From assembly GCA_009692585.1 (NCBI GenBank), contig SHYX01000005.1, positions 1-64,000 of the forward strand: a DNA stretch of 64,000 nucleotides, written 5' to 3'. The notes under the pieces were generated by a model. It saw only the letters and a program-made list of their open reading frames with translations. It searched no databases and had not been told where the DNA came from. Below are positions 56,030 through 64,000 of this stretch, in pieces. The number at the start of each line of letters is the position of its first letter. Position 1 is the first letter of the stretch. Position numbers and translations under genes: made by a program. Source of the stretch: Myxococcales bacterium (GTDB lineage Bacteria > Myxococcota > UBA796 > SXON01).

Positions 56030-57649
56030 TTAGCGCGCCGCCGGCCCCAGGGAGTAGGCGGGAGCGCCGTGTTTGCGAGGATCGCTGGCGGCGGCGAATC
56101 CGGTCGGGGTACGCGCCACGACTTGCACCGACGAGAACGGCTTGTCCACCGTGCGCACGTCGTGACCGAGCGCGACCAACTCGTCTCGACCGAGCACGCC
56201 GGCTTCGGCCATCACCGCGTCGGGCATCCACTGGTGATGCCAGCGGGGCGCCGCCACCGCGTCGGCTAGGGGCACGCCCTGCAGCAGCACCGCCTTCATC
56301 ACCTGCCAGGTCGCAGTGACGATGAACGGTCCGCCACTTCCGCCTAGGCTCAGCTCCGGGCGCCCGTCGCGACCGAGGACCACCGTCGGCGTCATCGAGG
56401 AGAGCGGGCGCTTGCCCGGCTGGACTTCGTTGGACTCTCCCTGAACGAGGCCGAAGGCGTTGGGCTGTCCACGCCGGGTGGCGAAGTCGTCCATCTCATT
56501 GTTGAGCACGATGCCCGAGCGGGTCGCGACGAGGTGACTGCCGAAGCTGGTGTTGACCGTGGTCGTCAGGGCCACGGCCCAACCTTCGGCGTCCATCGCG
56601 CTGATGTGCGAGGTGCCGTGATCGTCGGCGCGCGGGATGGCGGTACCGTAGTGCGCGGGGGCGAGCGGGTGGCCCCCACAATCGGCCGCGATCGCGGCGA
56701 TGCGAGCGCGGGCCAACATCAGGTCGACGGGTACCCGGGCGAAGTCCGGATCCCCCCCCCACGCGGCCCGATCGGCCATCGCGTGTTTGGTCGCCTCGAT
56801 CTCGCAGTGGAGGCTGGTCATGCTGTTGACGGCGCCGGCGAGTTGTAGCAGCGCGATACCGCCCGACGACGGGGGCGGCATGGTCAACACCGTGCGCTCG
56901 CCGAGTTGGCCGCGCAGCGGATTGCGGGTTTTGGGCTGGTAGGCGGCGAGGTCGGCCATCGTCAGCGTGCCGCCGTTGCGCGCGACGGCGTCGACGAAGT
57001 CCTGCGCGACCCAGCCGGAGCGGAACGCCTCGCCATCGGTCTCGGCCCAGGCCCGTAGTGCGGCGGCGAGGGAGGGGCGCCGGTTGCCGGAGAGGAAGAG
57101 CACCTCCATGTCCGGGGCCGACTCCAGCGCGGCGGCGAGGTGCGGCCCCCGCTCGAAGCCCTGCTCGGCAAGCGCCACCGCCGGCGCGACGATCGTGGCC
57201 AGGCTCGCGCGCCCGTACCGGCGGTGCAACTCTGCCAGGCCGATGCCCTCAGCCGGCACCGCGACCGCCTGGCCGCCTCGGACGGAGTCCCCACCAGCGG
57301 CGAAGCCGGCCATGGTCGCGCCTGACGGCGCCACCTCGCGGAAATCGAGCACTGCCGCGCTGCCCCGGGGCGGCACCACCAGGGCGAAGCCGCCGCCGCC
57401 CAGCCCACTGCCGGAGGGGTTCACCACCCCGCTGGCGAGCGCGGCGGCGATGACGGCATCCACGGCGTTCCCACCGGCGCGCAGCACCTCGGCCCCCGCC
57501 TCGCTCGCACGGCCGTGGTCCGCGGCGACGGCGCCCGCGACGGGCACGGTGCCCCCGAAGCGCACGGGCTGCAGATCCCGGTCGTCGGGTTTGTGCGCGC
57601 AGCCGGCCAACGCCAGCAGCAGTAGGGACAGACGTCGGAAGTCAAACAT
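56030..57649 (-). CDS. ggt: Gamma-glutamyltransferase lipoprotein
   Basis: 539 residues from ATG 57649. LLALAGC gives a lipobox (Cys17), so the enzyme is lipid-anchored in the envelope. The Ntn-hydrolase layout is clear: large subunit up to ~345 with ASEAGAEVLRAGGNAVDAVIA and VNPSGSGLGGGGF; the autoprocessing nucleophile Thr346 in HGTSHISAMD; then RPLSSMTPTVVL and SLGGSGGPFI for substrate binding. It cleaves the gamma-glutamyl bond of glutathione and related amides. The second residue of the small subunit is Ser instead of the common Thr. It overlaps the upstream membrane-protein gene by 8 bp. Confidence 0.93.
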   Translation of the reverse strand: MFDFRRLSLLLLALAGCAHKPDDRDLQPVRFGGTVPVAGAVAADHGRASEAGAEVLRAGGNAVDAVIAAALASGVVNPSGSGLGGGGFALVVPPRGSAAVLDFREVAPSGATMAGFAAGGDSVRGGQAVAVPAEGIGLAELHRRYGRASLATIVAPAVALAEQGFERGPHLAAALESAPDMEVLFLSGNRRPSLAAALRAWAETDGEAFRSGWVAQDFVDAVARNGGTLTMADLAAYQPKTRNPLRGQLGERTVLTMPPPSSGGIALLQLAGAVNSMTSLHCEIEATKHAMADRAAWGGDPDFARVPVDLMLARARIAAIAADCGGHPLAPAHYGTAIPRADDHGTSHISAMDAEGWAVALTTTVNTSFGSHLVATRSGIVLNNEMDDFATRRGQPNAFGLVQGESNEVQPGKRPLSSMTPTVVLGRDGRPELSLGGSGGPFIVTATWQVMKAVLLQGVPLADAVAAPRWHHQWMPDAVMAEAGVLGRDELVALGHDVRTVDKPFSSVQVVARTPTGFAAASDPRKHGAPAYSLGPAAR

Positions 57650-58559
57650 GATAGACCACGGCCAGGTAACCAACGGCCAGGCATACCTGGAGCACCCACA
57701 GCGGCAGGCCGACCCGGAGCTGGGCGCCACTCAGCAACAGCATCGGTAGCCCGGCCCCGACCGAGACGCCGATGCGGAGCGCGTCGACCGCCCAGGTGCC
57801 GCGCAGCTTCGTCGCCAGCGCGAGGGTGTGCTCCAGGAACAGGGCCGCGGCGGGCTCGTAGACGACCGCACCGATGAGGGCGGCGAGAACGCCGACCCAC
57901 TCGGTCGCACGCCCGGGCAGGAGCGGGGCCAGCCCCTCGAGTCCGAAGCTGGCGAAGTCGGCGACACTCCCCGCGGCCATGAGCCACACCAGGAGCGTAG
58001 CGGACACGACGACCGCCGCGGCCGGCCAGGCCAGGCGGAACGAGGGGCGCACCAGCCGATTTTCGCCCCGTCCGCGGGTGAAACCGATGAGCGCGAGCGC
58101 CAGACCGAGTGCGCTCATCTCCAGGCCGCCGCACCCCAACGTGAACACGGTGGCCCCCGACCACGGGCCGATGATCGAGGCCCCGGACGCCGCGAGCACC
58201 AGTCGGGCACGGCGTCCGGCGTCCGGCTCGGCGAGCGCAAGTCCAGTCGCGACGACGACATCGCCGAGAAGCGCGGTGGCGACGATGACACCGGGCCACG
58301 AGGTCGTGCGCACCGTCCCAGAGGCGCCGAAGGCGCACCACACGGCCAAGGGCACGGCCGATCGCCATGGCGCGTCCCACAGGATCGACGACCAGAGGAA
58401 GTCCCAGCGCATGGCTTCCGCGCTGAAGGCCACCCCCAGCGCGGCGAACACCACGATCGGCAGGGCCCACCACGCGACGCGCAGGCGCGCCACGATGCCG
58501 CCGATCGCGCCCAGGCCGCCCAGCACGATGGCGATCTTCACCACCGGGTACAGCGTCAT
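57642..58559 (-). CDS. Polytopic membrane protein of unknown function
   Basis: 305 residues from ATG 58559, overlapping the FAH-gene stop by 4 bp. There are about eight to nine hydrophobic segments ([76 protein letters not shown]). [15 protein letters not shown] loop recalls the polar re-entrant loops of ion-transporter/antiporter superfamily proteins, but it is not enough to assign it. It sits between a FAH-family enzyme and gamma-glutamyltransferase, so export or uptake of their substrates is conceivable. Confidence 0.6.
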   Translation of the reverse strand: MTLYPVVKIAIVLGGLGAIGGIVARLRVAWWALPIVVFAALGVAFSAEAMRWDFLWSSILWDAPWRSAVPLAVWCAFGASGTVRTTSWPGVIVATALLGDVVVATGLALAEPDAGRRARLVLAASGASIIGPWSGATVFTLGCGGLEMSALGLALALIGFTRGRGENRLVRPSFRLAWPAAAVVVSATLLVWLMAAGSVADFASFGLEGLAPLLPGRATEWVGVLAALIGAVVYEPAAALFLEHTLALATKLRGTWAVDALRIGVSVGAGLPMLLLSGAQLRVGLPLWVLQVCLAVGYLAVVYHV

Positions 58560-59320
58560 CGGTCGCTGCGATCCACGACCGGGTTGGTCATCGCCCCCAC
58601 GCCCTCGACCGTCACCGTGACCCGATCTCCCGCGATGATCGGCCCCACCCCCGCGGGCGTCCCCGTCAAGATGAGATCGCCGGGCTCCAAGGTCATGATC
58701 TGGCTGATGTAGGCGATGAGCTCGGCGACCGAGTGGACCATGTCTTCGGTGTTTCCCTGCTGGCGGACCTTGCGGTTGACGTCGCACCCCAGCGCAAGGT
58801 GCGTGGGGTTGAGGCCGGTGGCGACGTGGGGGCCGACGGGCAGGAAGGTGTCGAAGCCCTTGGCGCGCGCAAAAAGGCCATCCTCCTTCTGGAAGTCGCG
58901 TGCGGTCACGTCGTTGCAGATCGTGTACCCGAAGACGTAATCCAGGGCGTCCTCGGCAGAGGCGCGCCGACAGCGCGCGGCGATCACCACCCCGAGTTCA
59001 ACCTCGTGATCGACCTGGGTGGTCCCCGGTGGGATCTCGATGGGCATCCCGGGGCCGATGATCGCGCTCGGGGGCTTGAAGAAGATGCGTGGCGCCTTGG
59101 GGACGGTCTTCCCCATCTCCGCGGCGTGGTCGCGGTAGTTGGAGGCCACGGCGATCACCTTACCGGGTACGACGGGGGCGAGGAGCCGGCCATTGCCGAC
59201 GACCGCCCCGACCTCGCGTCCCCCGGCCCAGGGCGCGCCCGTCAACAGGTGAAAACCCTGCCCCTCGGCGCGTGCGTAGTGCTCGACCCCGTTTACCTCG
59301 ATGCGGACGTAGCGGTTCAT
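58556..59320 (-). CDS. Fumarylacetoacetate hydrolase (FAH) family enzyme
   Basis: 254 residues from ATG 59320. FAH-fold motifs: [17 protein letters not shown], the metal-binding [23 protein letters not shown], the [13 protein letters not shown] segment and [12 protein letters not shown] near the end. The Glu/Asp set should hold Mg2+ or Mn2+. Family members include acylpyruvases, oxaloacetate decarboxylase and 2-keto-4-pentenoate/homoprotocatechuate-type hydrolases. The acylpyruvase-like (FAHD1) subgroup fits the size best, but the substrate is unresolved. It overlaps neighbours on both sides by 4 bp. Confidence 0.9.
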   Translation of the reverse strand: MNRYVRIEVNGVEHYARAEGQGFHLLTGAPWAGGREVGAVVGNGRLLAPVVPGKVIAVASNYRDHAAEMGKTVPKAPRIFFKPPSAIIGPGMPIEIPPGTTQVDHEVELGVVIAARCRRASAEDALDYVFGYTICNDVTARDFQKEDGLFARAKGFDTFLPVGPHVATGLNPTHLALGCDVNRKVRQQGNTEDMVHSVAELIAYISQIMTLEPGDLILTGTPAGVGPIIAGDRVTVTVEGVGAMTNPVVDRSDR

Positions 59321-60096
59321 GACCGGCGGGCCTCCAACTCGGCGAGACATTCTACCGGATCGGCCGTGAACATGAGCAGGCCACGCCAGACCCACTTCTG
59401 CCAGAGGTAGTCGTCGATCGGACCCTGGGCCACGGCGAGGTGACAACGGGGGAGCTCACCGCCATAGGCGTCCGAAAGCTCGGAAAACAACCGCTCGAAC
59501 TCCTCCTCGTCGGGCCGGAAACCCACGAAAAGCACCACCTGCTGGCGCATCAGCAGGCGGAGTTGTTTTTTGAGCTCCACGCCGAGCGGTCGCGCTGCAT
59601 GGTCGGCGGCGGTGACGACCAGGGTGTCGGGCCGGGCCAACTCACCGCGGAGGCGAACGAGCGTACATCGCCCCTGCAGAGGGGCTGGCAGCACACTCTG
59701 GCGTCCGAGGACGTCAATCGGCACCCCTGCCTCCGCGGCGGCGCGCTCGACCAGGTCGTCATAGTTGGTCGTGAAGATCAGCGGGAACCGTGCGACGGCG
59801 ATGCGGTGGGCGGCGGAGGGCGCGCCGCCCCCCAGGCTGGCCGTCAGGGCGGCGACCAGGGCTGGGCGGCCGTTGGCGCGCTCGAACGCCGCGGCGGTGT
59901 CCTCCACTCCGATGACGGTTCCCTTCTTCCCCGCGACGATCGACGGTTTTTTCCAACCAAGCTGCTTGGCGAGTCCCCGCTGATCCAGGCAGGAGCCGCC
60001 GGCCGCCTCGGCGGCCTCGACCGAGGCACGGTTTCCCAGGAAAAGCGCGCAGCGGTCCTGACGAGCCGCCTCGATCACCTCGACCGGGAGGTTCAT
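59317..60096 (-). CDS. SIR2-like domain protein
   Basis: 259 residues from ATG 60096, overlapping neighbours by 4 bp at both ends. [16 protein letters not shown] in the middle is the SIR2_2-type motif (Thr-Thr-Asn-x-Asp), followed by [19 protein letters not shown] and [20 protein letters not shown], also typical. The N-terminal nucleotide loop, usually GAG-x-S, reads [17 protein letters not shown], which departs from the canonical Gly pattern. Such proteins may be NADases or deacetylase-like, and some act in phage defence. Its neighbours here are metabolic, so the role is uncertain. Confidence 0.75.
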   Translation of the reverse strand: MNLPVEVIEAARQDRCALFLGNRASVEAAEAAGGSCLDQRGLAKQLGWKKPSIVAGKKGTVIGVEDTAAAFERANGRPALVAALTASLGGGAPSAAHRIAVARFPLIFTTNYDDLVERAAAEAGVPIDVLGRQSVLPAPLQGRCTLVRLRGELARPDTLVVTAADHAARPLGVELKKQLRLLMRQQVVLFVGFRPDEEEFERLFSELSDAYGGELPRCHLAVAQGPIDDYLWQKWVWRGLLMFTADPVECLAELEARRS

Positions 60097-61088
60097 GCGA
60101 CACCCACCAGTTCCTTGATCGCGGCGATCCGGGCGCGGTCGCGCACCACGGCGCCGACCTGACCGACGGTGAGCGCGGCGATCCGCGCGCCCAGCTCTCC
60201 CGCCTTGCCCGGCGAGAGGCCCCGCAGCCAGCCGTACAGGAAACCGCCCGCGTAGGTGTCCCCGGCACCGGTCGTGTCGGTAACCGTGGCGGGAAACACA
60301 GGTACATCGAATCGTTTTCCGTTCGCGAGCACAACGGACCCGGCGCTGCCGAGCTTGACTATGACGATGTCGGTCCACCCCATCAATTCCTCGATCGCGT
60401 CGTCGATGCCCTTCCCCGTCACCAGTTGGGCCTCCTCCCGGTTGAGGAAGGCGATGGTGGCGTGGTCCTTGATGATCGCTTCGACGTCGGCACGGATGGT
60501 ACGGGCTACGAAGGGGTCGGCTACGTCGAAGCTGATCGGTACCTGGTGTTCTTCGGCGACGCTCATGGCCGCGAAGGCGGTCTCCCGGATCGGGCCGCCC
60601 AGGAATTTGTAGCCGGTGGTGTGGAACAGGCGGGCCGTGGCGATCATCTCCGCGACCGGGCCGAGGCCGCCGAGGTGGATCGACGCCCCGAGGTCGGTGA
60701 GCATCGTGCGCTCGGCGTCGCTTTGGGAGATGAGCGAGAGGCACTTTCCCGTCGGCAGGTCGCGATCGATGTGGAGCGCGTGGCCGCCGCACGCGGCGTT
60801 GAGCGACTGCGCGTACCGGGTTCCGAACTCGTCGGCGCCCACCTGGCCCCGGTAGAGCACGTTGGCGCCGCACAGGCCGATCGTCGCGATGGTGTTCGCG
60901 CAGCTGCCGCCGCTGTGGAACTCGACGCCCAGCGGGCGCACCTTGAGGAAGACCTCGACCCAGCGGGCGTGATCGACGGGGTGCATCTGCCCGCGGGTCA
61001 GGCCCAACTCGGCCAGGATCGAGTCGTCTTCGATGCGCACGAGGGCGTCCATGATCGCGTTGCCAAGGCCGATGGCGTCATAGGTCAT
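60093..61088 (-). CDS. PfkB-family carbohydrate/adenosine kinase
   Basis: 331 residues. Conserved PfkB features: an N-terminal GLGNAIMDALVRI, the substrate loop GGSCANTIATIG, HTTGYKFLGG, and the ATP/anion-hole signature DTTGAGDTYAGGFLYG with catalytic Asp. The opening and the GGSCANT loop are most like the adenosine-kinase branch, so phosphorylation of adenosine to AMP is the best guess, which would complement AhcY. A sugar substrate is also possible. It is the first gene of a five-gene minus-strand run (61088 to 56030). Confidence 0.88.
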   Translation of the reverse strand: MTYDAIGLGNAIMDALVRIEDDSILAELGLTRGQMHPVDHARWVEVFLKVRPLGVEFHSGGSCANTIATIGLCGANVLYRGQVGADEFGTRYAQSLNAACGGHALHIDRDLPTGKCLSLISQSDAERTMLTDLGASIHLGGLGPVAEMIATARLFHTTGYKFLGGPIRETAFAAMSVAEEHQVPISFDVADPFVARTIRADVEAIIKDHATIAFLNREEAQLVTGKGIDDAIEELMGWTDIVIVKLGSAGSVVLANGKRFDVPVFPATVTDTTGAGDTYAGGFLYGWLRGLSPGKAGELGARIAALTVGQVGAVVRDRARIAAIKELVGVA

Positions 61089-61129
61089 CCGAACTCTCGA
61101 AGGGCGCGGGGGCTAACATGCTTCTCCGG

Positions 61130-61154
61130 GGGGGAACCCCTTCGCGGTTCCCCC
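61130..61154. repeat. Perfect 9-bp inverted repeat between divergent genes
   Basis: GGGGGAACC at 61130-61138 and GGTTCCCCC at 61146-61154 flank a 7-base loop CCTTCGC. It lies in the 130-bp gap between the PfkB-kinase start (61088, minus) and the flippase-like start (61219, plus). No T-run follows, so it is not a standard terminator. It could be a transcript leader hairpin or a repeat element. Confidence 0.6.
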
Positions 61155-61218
61155 TACCCGCTCCGCGCGACCCCCTCTGGGTGACCCCTCATGCTACGTG
61201 GCGTGCGTGCGGGCCCGA

Positions 61219-62229
61219 ATGCTGCGCCTCGTGGTCGGTGTCGTCGTGAGCCTGGGGTTCACGGTCTGGTTCCTCGCGCGCGCCCACTGGGGCGAATTGG
61301 CGGCCTCGCTCCGGGGCGTCCACCTGGGATGGGTCGTCGTCAGCGCCTTGGTGCTCTTCACCGAATTCGTGATCCGGGCGGCGCGCTGGCGGGAGCTGTT
61401 GTGGCAGATCGCGCCCGGCGTGCGCTTCGGTCGGCTTTTCGTGGCCACCACCATCGGCATGGCGCTCAACGTCGTCCTGCCCTTTCGGGCCGGAGATTTT
61501 GCCCGACCGTGGCTCGGCTCGCGCGAGACGGGCACGCCGATGCTCCCGCTGTTCACCGTCGCGGTGATCGAGCGGGTGTTCGACATCCTGGGCCTCCTGT
61601 TTGTCTTCGTGGTCATGCTCGTCGTGCTGCCGGAAACCGCCGACACCCACCACGAGCTGGTCCGCAACCTTCAGGTCTACGGCTCGGTCTTCGGCGCGTT
61701 CGGCGTCGTCAGTCTGGGCACCTTCTTGCTGCTCGCGGCACAGGAAGAACGAGCACGGACGCTGTTCCACCGGCTCGCCGTGTTCGCGCCCGGCCCGGTC
61801 GCCCGGAAGTTCACGACTCTCTTCGACGGGTTCGTCGGCGGACTCTCCAGCGTCCGGTCGCGGCCGGCGCTGTGGCGGTCGGCCGGCTATTCCATGCTGC
61901 ACTGGTTCAACGGCTCGCTCAGCATCTACGTGCTGATGCAGGCCTTCGGCATTGACCTCCCGTTCGCCGCGGCGTGCTTCACCACCGTCGCCATCGCGCT
62001 GACGGTGGCGCTGCCGCAGGCCCCGGGCTATTTCGGTGTCTTCCACGTCGCCATCGTAGAAACACTGAAAATGTGGGGCCAGGACCCGGGACCGGCACAG
62101 GCCTTCGCGATCGTGATGTGGGGCGTGTCGTTCTTGCCCGTCACCGTGGTGGGCGCGATCTACTGGTGGCGTGAGGGCTTGTCTACGTCAGTGCTGCGCG
62201 GCGCGATGCCGGGGCATACTGACCCTTGA
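61219..62229 (+). CDS. Flippase-like / lysylphosphatidylglycerol synthetase TM-region (UPF0104) membrane protein
   Basis: 336 residues from ATG 61219 (a GTG at 61198 is in frame). There are about eight membrane segments. The UPF0104 pattern is present: VLFTEFVIRAARWRELL, TIGMALNVVLPFRAGDFARPWLGSRE (the N-x-x-x-P-x-R-x-G-D motif), FTVAVIERVFDILGLL, then VALPQAPGYFGVFHVA with a Pro-Gly-x-x-G motif. Related proteins flip or modify lipids in the inner membrane; no catalytic synthetase domain is present. Its stop codon shares one base with the next ATG. Confidence 0.85.
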   Translation: MLRLVVGVVVSLGFTVWFLARAHWGELAASLRGVHLGWVVVSALVLFTEFVIRAARWRELLWQIAPGVRFGRLFVATTIGMALNVVLPFRAGDFARPWLGSRETGTPMLPLFTVAVIERVFDILGLLFVFVVMLVVLPETADTHHELVRNLQVYGSVFGAFGVVSLGTFLLLAAQEERARTLFHRLAVFAPGPVARKFTTLFDGFVGGLSSVRSRPALWRSAGYSMLHWFNGSLSIYVLMQAFGIDLPFAAACFTTVAIALTVALPQAPGYFGVFHVAIVETLKMWGQDPGPAQAFAIVMWGVSFLPVTVVGAIYWWREGLSTSVLRGAMPGHTDP

Positions 62230-63167
62230 TGTTCCGCGCTCTCTTCCTCCTCGCGCTTGCCGGTGCGGCCGGGTGCTGCGTGCCGTTCGGCCTCGGCGAC
62301 ACGGGTGTTGATTCAGCGATTGTTTGTTTTGATCGCGATGAAGATGGGGTCGAGACCTGCTTTGGCGCGCGGGGCGACTGCAACGATTTCTCCGCCGAGG
62401 TGGTGAGCGTCTGGGGTGGTGCCGAACGGTGCAACGGCGTCGACGACGACTGCGACGTGCTCGTCGATGAGGGCGTGGGGTTTTTCCCCGACGCCGATGG
62501 CGATGGCTTCGGTGAGGACGCGGGGGTGCACTGCGCCCAGTCGTCGGGTGACGCGACGGTGGGCGGAGACTGTGACGACGCCGCGGCCACCGCGCATCCC
62601 GGCGCCACCGAGCTGTGTGACGGCCTCGACAACGACTGCGACGGCGGCGTGGACGAAGGCGCCATCTGGTACCCGGACGCGGATGGCGACGGGTATGGCG
62701 ACAGCGACCTTGCCGGTTGTGAGCGCATGGCGACCGAAGTGGGCGGCGACTGCGACGACAGCGACCCCGCGCTGCATCCCGGCGCCTCAGAGTTGTGCAA
62801 CGGCCTCGACGACGACTGCGATGGGTCCGCGGATGGCGACACCCGCTTGTGGCCCGACGCCGACGCCGATGGCTACGGCACCGAGCCGTCGGCGGTGGTG
62901 TCGGCCTGCGCGGAAGCGCACAGCCCCCTGGATGGCGACTGCGACGACGCCGATGCCAGCGCGTTCCCGGGGGCGGTGGAAACCTGCGAGGACCTCACCG
63001 ACAAGAACTGCGACGGTTCGGTCGGCGGGGACGACGCCGATCGGGACGGCTACCCGGCCTGCGAGGACTGCGACGATCAGGCGTGGTTCGTATTCCCGGG
63101 TGCGACGGAGATCTGCGACGACGGGATCGACGAGGACTGCGACACGCTCATCGACGAAGACTGCTGA
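62229..63167 (+). CDS. Lipoprotein with five MopE-type metal-binding repeats
   Basis: 312 residues from ATG 62229 (TTG 62226 is in frame). The signal peptide ends LAGAAGC (Cys17). Nearly the whole mature chain is five tandem units of the 'putative metal-binding motif' kind: DADGDGY, then GGDCDD, HPGA, ELC(D/N)GLD(N/D)DC, DG. Each unit has two to four Cys. Related repeats in MopE bind copper through modified Trp and acidic residues, and Ca binding is also possible. It is read one base after the flippase-like gene. Confidence 0.88.
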   Translation: MFRALFLLALAGAAGCCVPFGLGDTGVDSAIVCFDRDEDGVETCFGARGDCNDFSAEVVSVWGGAERCNGVDDDCDVLVDEGVGFFPDADGDGFGEDAGVHCAQSSGDATVGGDCDDAAATAHPGATELCDGLDNDCDGGVDEGAIWYPDADGDGYGDSDLAGCERMATEVGGDCDDSDPALHPGASELCNGLDDDCDGSADGDTRLWPDADADGYGTEPSAVVSACAEAHSPLDGDCDDADASAFPGAVETCEDLTDKNCDGSVGGDDADRDGYPACEDCDDQAWFVFPGATEICDDGIDEDCDTLIDEDC

Positions 63168-63226
63168 GGTTGCGGATCGGCCGCGTCCGTGGCACCATGT
63201 CTCGGGCACGGAAATCGGAGCGCATC

Positions 63227-64000
63227 ATGCTTCTCGCCCTCGTCACGTCGGCCTTCGCCTGTCCCACCATCGCCACCGGCACGCCGATGCCGCTGAGCTT
63301 CGACACGGCCGCGGTGGCGATCGTACGGGAGGGGCGGCGGACCACCTTCTCCGTCTCGATCAACCCGGCCGGTGACCCCCAGGAGTTCGCGCTGGTCCTG
63401 CCGGTGCCGCAGGTGCTCGCCGAGGACGAGGTGCAGACGCTCGACGCCGACATCTTCGCGCGGCTCGACGGGTACAGCGCCCCGCGCCACGTCGCCGACG
63501 CGGGCTGCACGCAGTACTCCAACGGGGCTGACAGCTCCAGCGACGGTGAGGGCGGCGGGGAGGGGATCGACGACGGCGGCTCGGTCGAGGTCGAGGCCGA
63601 GTACCTGGTCGGCGACTACCTCGTGGTGATTCTCTCCGCAGAGGAGTCGCTGGGCCTGGAGACCTGGCTCTCGGTCAACGGCTACCACCTTCCTGATGGC
63701 GCCGACGAGCGTCTCGCGGAGTACATCGAGGGCGGGAGCTACTTCCTGGCTGCCAAGGTCGCCCCCGGGGCCGACATCGCGGACGGGTCGCCGCTGGCAC
63801 CCCTGCAAGTCTCCTATGAAAGCGACATATTTTCGATCCCCATGCGGCTGGCCACCCTGAATTCTCCCGGCGAGCAGGACATGGTGATCTACGCCATCAC
63901 CGACGTGACGGCCGTCGACGGCGCCCGGGTCGGCATCGCCAACTACCCCGAGTTCACCGTCCCCGACAAGTGCATGTGGGTCGACGAAGACGACGACTTC
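63227..64000 (+). CDS. DUF2330 domain-containing secreted protein (3' partial)
   Basis: At least 258 residues, cut by the window end. The start is ATG 63227 with a CGGAG ribosome-binding site seven bases upstream; ATG 63197 is in frame and would add ten basic residues. The signal peptide is MLLALVTSAFA|CP. The DUF2330 pattern is clear: VAIVREGRRTTFSVSIN, then ALVLPVPQVLAEDEV, and an SVNGYHLPDGADE segment; a Gly/Ser/Asp-rich insert sits at ~105-120. DUF2330 proteins are widespread secreted proteins of Myxococcota-like genomes with unknown function. Confidence 0.85.
   Translation, partial: MLLALVTSAFACPTIATGTPMPLSFDTAAVAIVREGRRTTFSVSINPAGDPQEFALVLPVPQVLAEDEVQTLDADIFARLDGYSAPRHVADAGCTQYSNGADSSSDGEGGGEGIDDGGSVEVEAEYLVGDYLVVILSAEESLGLETWLSVNGYHLPDGADERLAEYIEGGSYFLAAKVAPGADIADGSPLAPLQVSYESDIFSIPMRLATLNSPGEQDMVIYAITDVTAVDGARVGIANYPEFTVPDKCMWVDEDDDF

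Noticed and set aside
59317..60096. SIR2-based phage-defence system
   Set aside because: No effector, nuclease or other defence gene is adjacent and the gene is coupled to metabolic enzymes.

Overview
This is a GC-rich, densely coded chromosomal window, most likely from a member of the Myxococcota (Deltaproteobacteria-like). No rRNA is present, so the placement is inferred from protein style. About 20 of its roughly 60 genes encode very short-signal lipoproteins or secreted proteins. Several carry Asp-Thr-Gly or Asp-Thr linkers, MopE-type acidic Cys repeats, FG-GAP propellers, kelch repeats, ASPIC/UnbV or DUF2330 domains. One secreted metalloprotease ends in a MYXO-CTERM-like tail (Gly-Cys-Gly-Cys, hydrophobic stretch, Arg cluster).

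Layout. 1-3.8 kb: OYE-family oxidoreductase (cut by the window edge), galE, yebC and a patatin. 3.8-4.8 kb: a badly decayed CsgG/FlgO-like gene. 4.8-7.9 kb (minus): a MalG-type permease and a bufferin-type operon, consisting of a Cys-repeat lipopeptide precursor, an MNIO/DUF692 enzyme and its DUF2063 partner. 7.9-16.6 kb: an esterase, a MopE/propeller lipoprotein, and a three-gene minus-strand set (FG-GAP/UnbV lipoprotein plus two secreted proteins sharing an unrecognised ~57-residue two-Cys repeat). 16.6-24.4 kb: UbiB-like kinase, a MalE-MalF fusion, HmuY-like lipoprotein, MYXO-CTERM metalloprotease, phosphohexomutase. 24.4-32.4 kb: a four-gene lipoprotein operon, hydrolase-like lipoprotein, OPA-type transporter and arylsulfotransferase-like lipoprotein. 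32.4-36.2 kb: GT87-like membrane protein, an ArsR-methyltransferase fusion divergent from ahcY. 37.3-39.1 kb: exbB-exbD-exbD. 39.1-44.5 kb: SF1 helicase, then a minus-strand ftsE-ftsX-envC-ctpA operon with 4-bp overlaps.

44.4-48.8 kb is a rearranged locus. The divergent ftsE/nadD junction occurs twice. The left copy has intact ftsE and a broken nadD next to an IS3 transposase remnant; the right copy has a broken ftsE and intact nadD; lipoprotein genes lie between. 48.8-56 kb: HAD phosphatase, kelch lipoprotein, pgeF, TPR lipoprotein, ffh, cyaY, dut. 56-61.1 kb: a minus-strand run (adenosine/PfkB kinase, SIR2-like protein, FAH-family enzyme, membrane protein, gamma-glutamyltransferase) with 4-8 bp overlaps. 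61.2-64 kb: flippase-like membrane protein, a five-repeat MopE lipoprotein and a DUF2330 protein running off the window.

Functional links that can be argued: AhcY makes adenosine, which the PfkB kinase could salvage; FtsEX-EnvC-CtpA act together in envelope division; BufABC makes a modified metal-binding Cys peptide; the MalEF fusion and distant MalG could form one importer whose ATPase is not in the window. No tRNA, rRNA or CRISPR array was recognised.
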